From Steinernema hermaphroditum (lineage: Eukaryota > Nematoda > Chromadorea > Rhabditida > Steinernematidae): a stretch of DNA of 64,000 nt. Made by a program: the position numbers and the translations under genes. Positions 59,173 through 64,000 of the stretch are shown here, piece after piece (within the stretch, counting starts at the first letter, position 1; each line of letters begins with the position of its first letter). The notes below the pieces were generated by a model. That model was not told the origin of the DNA. It saw only the letters and a list, made by a program, of their open reading frames with translations, and searched no databases. The DNA lies in the NCBI GenBank assembly GCA_030435675.1, contig CM059621.1, positions 5,642,001 to 5,706,000 on the forward strand. Direction: 5' to 3'.

Positions 59173-62100
59173 TACCATTTGATCACCAAATCTATTTATT
59201 TAATTATTGTGCAACTTGTGCTATACTATTTTAGTAAAACATGAGCTTAATCAGAGAGTAATCGGAGCACAACAAAGAGACATTACATCTCAGAAGACCA
59301 CGGACCCGATGGAGTGAAACTTGAATAATCTTCCATGAGCACAATGTATTATCGTATTGGATTATAGCGTTATAACTTAGACCTACACTGTATTATTGTA
59401 ATTTACTGTAATTTACACTGTATTATTCTGAGATATGGAACTCTTCATGGCGGCGCTTTCTCATTCTCATTCATAGAGACCGCATTCTCTTGTTTTAATT
59501 GATTCGGACATTAGCGAAGAGATACTGCTACACAGAAGTGTCGCTCCCTGATGTTATTTTGTCTACGTTTATAGAATCATGATTACCGAAGAAACGTGAC
59601 CTATTCAATGACACCAAATTACAGAGACAAGTATTTGGTAAGCCGTACAAACAGAGAGTGCATCTGAAATTTCATGTTCTGATACATAACATTTCTGATA
59701 CATAAAGAGATGTTTGACAAAGGAGGACAGCAACATGAAGCTCAAGTGTCGTTGCTTTCGGCAGGAGGTCGATTGATGCCGACCGTCTTCCGACTCACTT
59801 CCCTTTGTTGATGGTTCAAAGTTCCCAGATCCCCAATAAAACTATGTTTTGAAGCGACATCGCTCCATTCAAGACTGCGTAATGAAGATGACTATGTGAT
59901 ATAAGTGGAAAATTCACGTGGAGATGATTAATGTGATGTGGAACGTCTGGGAAACGCGTGGTGCCACATCACTTGTCTACTATAATATTCGGGAATTCGA
60001 TGATTCTCAAATAATGACGTTCAGTCCTGCTTTTCGTTGGTTCTGAGTAACTTACTTACCGCCTACAGAATCTCATGTCTATAGCTCAATACTTCCGTTA
60101 TCGTGTGAAACGGAGTGACGGAGTGTTTGTGTCGTTGCCAACATCCCAAAGTAGGAATGTTGCACTCGGTGTTTTCAACGAAACTCTTCTATTACTTTGT
60201 TTTTGTTGTCTGCCTCATTAACTATGAGAAGACGCACTTATCTCGATGTGTGTGACAATGATCGCCCATAAGTAGGCTTTTGGAACTCGTTGTTACGCGG
60301 CGTAATTCCTCAAAATCTTTAAAAGAAACTTGTACCAGGTTGATGATTCTGTTAAGTTTCTGCGAGCGGTCGAAAAAAGGGGACTTTTCAAAGTGTCCGT
60401 GTCAGTTAGCGATGCTTATAAAAGCCTCATTTGATGATATGCGTAATGGATCATGTAAACATGCTCTGACAGTTGTGGACTAACTGGTAAGTACAGTTGT
60501 GCCAGCGAACTCCATTGTTTGCGTGGTCAAGTTTGGGGTCCTGTGTGAACTTTACTCCCAGCCATTCCTTTTCAATTTGCTCCTCTGCAACGCTTCGTTT
60601 TGTGCCAAGATTTAGCTTATCTGAAATATAGGAAAACTTGTGTATTTATAAACTCATTCTTTCATTGATTTCTTATTTGTAATGTATTAGTACCGACGCC
60701 TTGTAATTGATGGGACACTCCCTATGTAAGCATGCGATATTGATACATTTGTGCTCGGTATCTTGCATGACATAATGGGGTTGATACAAGAGATTCAACT
60801 GTACGAGGCGAAGAGGCGAAGGGCTGATGTCGGTGCATGCACTTAAGTGTTGGAAATGAGCAATTACATGCGCAAAAAACTCGTTATTTCATTGACTTAT
60901 TCTTACTTATGAGGTTATGAGCGACGCCGCGTTGTGAGGCTTATCACGTTACAACTGATGCAGTTTACATTCCCCACTCTAGCATGGCTCTTTCTGAGAA
61001 AAGGTCCCTTTCACGTATTGTTTGTGTTTTTGTTCACAAATGCACGGAGTTTCTTCATATAACTTCGTTGTGATGCATTTTTTGTCCTCTCATTGTTTCG
61101 CGCAAAAACATCTGTATTCGATTATGGGTAATGTGCTCATTATAGGGAAAATAACGAGCAACATTCGTTTCAAACAATGTTGAAATTTCCTCTTTCAGTC
61201 CGCTGAACGTTATCCATTTGTAGAAAATTTAAAGTGCAAAAGCATCAGGTGCACAGACGAATTGCAAATGAGGCCAAAAACCACCTGCTGCACTTCAGTG
61301 CTTTTGGTAAGGTGGCTGATCTGGGCATTTAGAGTAGTCGTACAACTCGAAGATAGCTGTAAAAAGAATTGCGCTATTCGTGGCTTATAATTTTTTGATC
61401 AACTGAGCGGTTCTTCGTTTTTTGATATTGTCGTACTTTAATGTAACATGAACGTGGCTGTACGCGACTGTGCATCCTCTTCGCGCTAAGGACCCGGTAA
61501 TCCTGGAGGCAGCAAGATATCAATTGCCTACTGGCCTTAAACGCACAAAAGGAAACAGGAACGACCTTTCGGATGGCGACACCAATACTCCTGCGAGCTC
61601 CAATATTGGTCCTCACTTGATAGGCTAATCATCGCCCGGACATCCCCCAAGAAACTCACAAAATGCGCTTCACATGCAGAAATCATCGATAAACATTGAT
61701 GTTATGAAACGTAAGGCCTAAGATCACCAGAGGTATGGTGCTAGTGAACCGTTCATATCTAAACTATCAGCACTGAGAACATATTCCATTTTTGATTAAT
61801 CGGAGTCGGTTAGGTCCACTAGTCGTTAAGGAACCGGTAGTTCATCGGGCACAAAAGTAACAGCAGCCTACCTGGCCATAAACAGACAAAAATATGTAAC
61901 GGCCTTTTGGGTGCTCACTAAATAGGCTAAACATTGCCGAAAACACTTTCAGTTCCGCTGCTTGTGTCATCGCTGACTGCAACCGAAACGCCATGTTTGG
62001 AAGATCCGTTGAACACAATACCATATCTTGTTTTTTGCCCTTTCGTTCACTTCTTTTACAACGAGTGAAAAGGCGTTGCTATGCCAAAGTATGCACTTTT

Positions 62101-62599
62101 CAACTTTTCTACCCAAAGCCTTCTCGCTTTCCCGAGAACTGTTTAGTGCTTCTTTCATGTAATTATGCAATGCTATGTTTACTTCCCCGACTTACGTGAC
62201 TAGCATCAAAAATAGTGTGGTCGCACGGGAATTATGTCACATCCGACTACTTCTCTTTTGTGGTGATGTTACTGCGACAGCCTTTTCTTGACTACTGACC
62301 TACTGACTGTCCCTTCACTAAGATAGTCCAATTCATGTTCAACATTCTGAACAAAATAGATCCAAATATATAACACGTTGGGTATGCATGGCTGCGCAAA
62401 TGAAAAGAACGACTGAAAGGGCGATTTTGAGTCGCGATGTTTGTTGTAAAGGGCCAAAGTGCACAAAGTTAATTTGTGGTTGACAATCGAGTTGGAAAGT
62501 TTGTAGGAGGGAGGGGACGCTTGTGGCGCAGTGCATCAAAGAGCACAAGAAACCGGCGTGGGAAAGCGAACGAGCTTCTTGCTGTTTTAGCTAAATGTT
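59173..62599. other. No gene recognised
   Basis: Only chance-like frames. Segments near 61525-61650 and 61865-61945 share diverged blocks (CCT..CTGGCC.TAAAC, AACG.CCTT, ATAGGCTAA.CAT.GCC), suggesting an old local duplication. Short TAATTTACTGTAATTTACACTGTATTATT repeats lie near 59390-59430. Confidence 0.45.
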
Positions 62600-63190
62600 T
62601 TCCGACCATCCCTACGACCATCCCTCTCGCAAAGCAGCATCGGTCGGGTCGTCCGCTCGCTCTCTCTGAGGCTGTCTGAGCCGATTGCGTTGAGTGAGCG
62701 GTCGTTCTCGGCCGTCGTTGTTGGCGCAATGATCGCCCCGGCTCCCAGAAGGCCTGGAACACCAGGGAGCCGTAGTTCCACCGTCTTGCCAAGAAGCCCG
62801 TCACTGCCGCCCGACTCCACTCGCGCCGCCAGAGAAGCCGAAGAACCGCCACAATTCCGAAGTCCGCGTCGCCAGCTGCCCTGATGGTTCCCGGTTCGCC
62901 TGTTGTGCTCCGACAACGCGTTTCGCCTGCATGCCTGTTCTTCACTCGTGCCGCCCGCGGAAGCTGCCGAAGAAGCTCCTCAACTCCGACGTCCGCGCCG
63001 CCACCTGAGCTGAAGATGGGTTTGCTGTGCTCCACCGTCTCCGGAATCAGCTCTTCGCGTCTCTGATGCCCGCGCACACTAATGGGATCGCCGTGCTCTA
63101 CTCTGATGTGCCGAAGTCAGAAGAAGACCGGCGACTACGGAGTGATAATGTGTTTCTTGTGCATATATATGACGTCTCGCAAGGCGTAAG
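62600..63190 (+). repeat. Dispersed repeat family, copy 2 (GC-rich)
   Basis: From about 62690 it matches the repeat in the GT14-C intron: TGAGCGGTCGTTCTCGGCCG, then TCCCAGAAGGCCTGGAACAC, the GTCTTGCCAAGAAG block and finally GGCGACTACGGAGTGATA and TGTGTTTCTTGTGCATATA. Between these it has two to three internal units of about 120 bp built on GCCGAAGAA..C..CAA.TCCGA.GTCCGCG. Long frames on both strands follow from the GC composition; none resembles a known transposon protein. Confidence 0.65.
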
Positions 63191-64000
63191 CCTTTGATAC
63201 GAGAAATAAACTCGTAAACTCGTTTTCCAACCTTCGTGTTCGTTTTGTGACGTTATTTCTGTCTGGCTGGAACAATACTTCTATTGAAACTATTATTCGA
63301 GTTACGTTGGTTATTCTGCAGTTGGTGCGTTGTTTCTAATGACATAGGAATGGTCTGACCTTTTTCCTACAATACCACTAGCAGTTCAGAGATTTACTTC
63401 TGTACTTTGTGAGAAAAGCTGTTCGTTGTTTCGCGCTTTGATCAAACAGAAATTTAAGTATAAATCAACACCAAATGTTTATGACAATGCCGAATGCTTC
63501 AGCTGTGGTTCGAAGGGCACAACAGCAAAGCCTGGGATGGATATTCTTGGTTTCTTTCATTGAATTTTGTTATCTACTTGTAATCATAACAACGTTTTTC
63601 TGAAAATTTTGACTTCTATTTTTCTTTTTTTTGTGTATTCCTGCAACCCGCCTTGTTATTAGAACTTGTTTGCTTGGCAGGTCCATCACCAGATAGGAAA
63701 AATAAAAGTTCCGTGGCGCGCTGTGTTGATTATCATTTGATTTATACGCGGATGCTACATCAAAGATTCGGTCTGTCGATGTTTTCTACTTAGAATCAGG
63801 GATAATTTATGTGTTCAGACGAAGTACATTTGGTTAATTTGTCTGGAAAGTTTGTAGGACGTGGTTATTTACACCCATCCATTTGTGAGAAGATGCATAG
63901 TTTCACCAAGTGAACTTTTGTTTTCCTCTTTTTACACCGTTCTTGCGGTCAACTGCCCTCCCTTTTGGTCACGATTTGTAAAAGGTGGAATAGGAGAGCT
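63191..64000. other. No gene recognised
   Basis: AT-rich sequence with no coding or repeat structure that I can support. Confidence 0.5.

Noticed and set aside
62469..63077. 202-codon minus-strand frame
   Set aside because: It lies in the GC-rich repeat copy, and the intronic copy of the repeat does not preserve the frame.

Overview
This window looks like nuclear DNA from a chromadorean (rhabditid-like) nematode. The genes have many short introns ending in TTTTAG or TTTCAG. There are nematode-style families: ground-like proteins, an expanded GT14 glycosyltransferase cluster, and a compact Fer-like tyrosine kinase. The muscleblind gene carries only one pair of CCCH fingers. No bacterial operons, CRISPR arrays, rRNA or tRNA genes were seen. 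All exon models below were assembled by hand from reading frame, splice dinucleotides and intron phase.

Left part (1-28 kb): a muscleblind (mbl-1) gene lies on the minus strand (2070-6288) and is followed by about 22 kb with very few genes. That stretch holds two isolated candidate exons (9805-9921 and 16168-16239, plus strand), a 5'-truncated RTE-like non-LTR retrotransposon with an exact 11-bp target-site duplication (13053-13609), an ATCCT microsatellite (14686-14800) and a small hAT-type MITE (23409-23513).

Middle (28-44 kb): three copies of a tiny secreted-peptide precursor (signal peptide, His-rich propeptide, furin-like RAKR site, Tyr/Gly-rich tail with one Cys) are the most novel-looking coding family. 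They are followed by an SH3-domain protein of unknown type, a Lys/Arg-rich coding-like repeat at 35.7 kb, the C-terminal part of the Paf1-complex subunit Cdc73, a small Cys-containing gene with an in-frame TGA, and a tyrosine kinase without an SH2 domain or activation-loop Tyr. The kinase is divergent from an intact nucleostemin GTPase (nst-1).

Right part (44-64 kb): three paralogous GT14 (core-2/I-branching type) glycosyltransferases, two on minus and one on plus, are separated by decayed mariner and RTE fragments. Next come two tandem ground-like (grl-type) genes; the single intron of the second contains a complete 381-bp hAT foldback MITE with 8-bp target-site duplications. A dispersed repeat family occurs inside the first intron of the third GT14 gene and again at 62.6-63.2 kb. 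The last kilobases contain no recognisable gene.

The genes do not form one pathway. Housekeeping functions (RNA splicing control, transcription elongation, ribosome biogenesis) are interleaved with locally amplified secretory or surface families (peptides, GT14, grl) and many transposon remnants.
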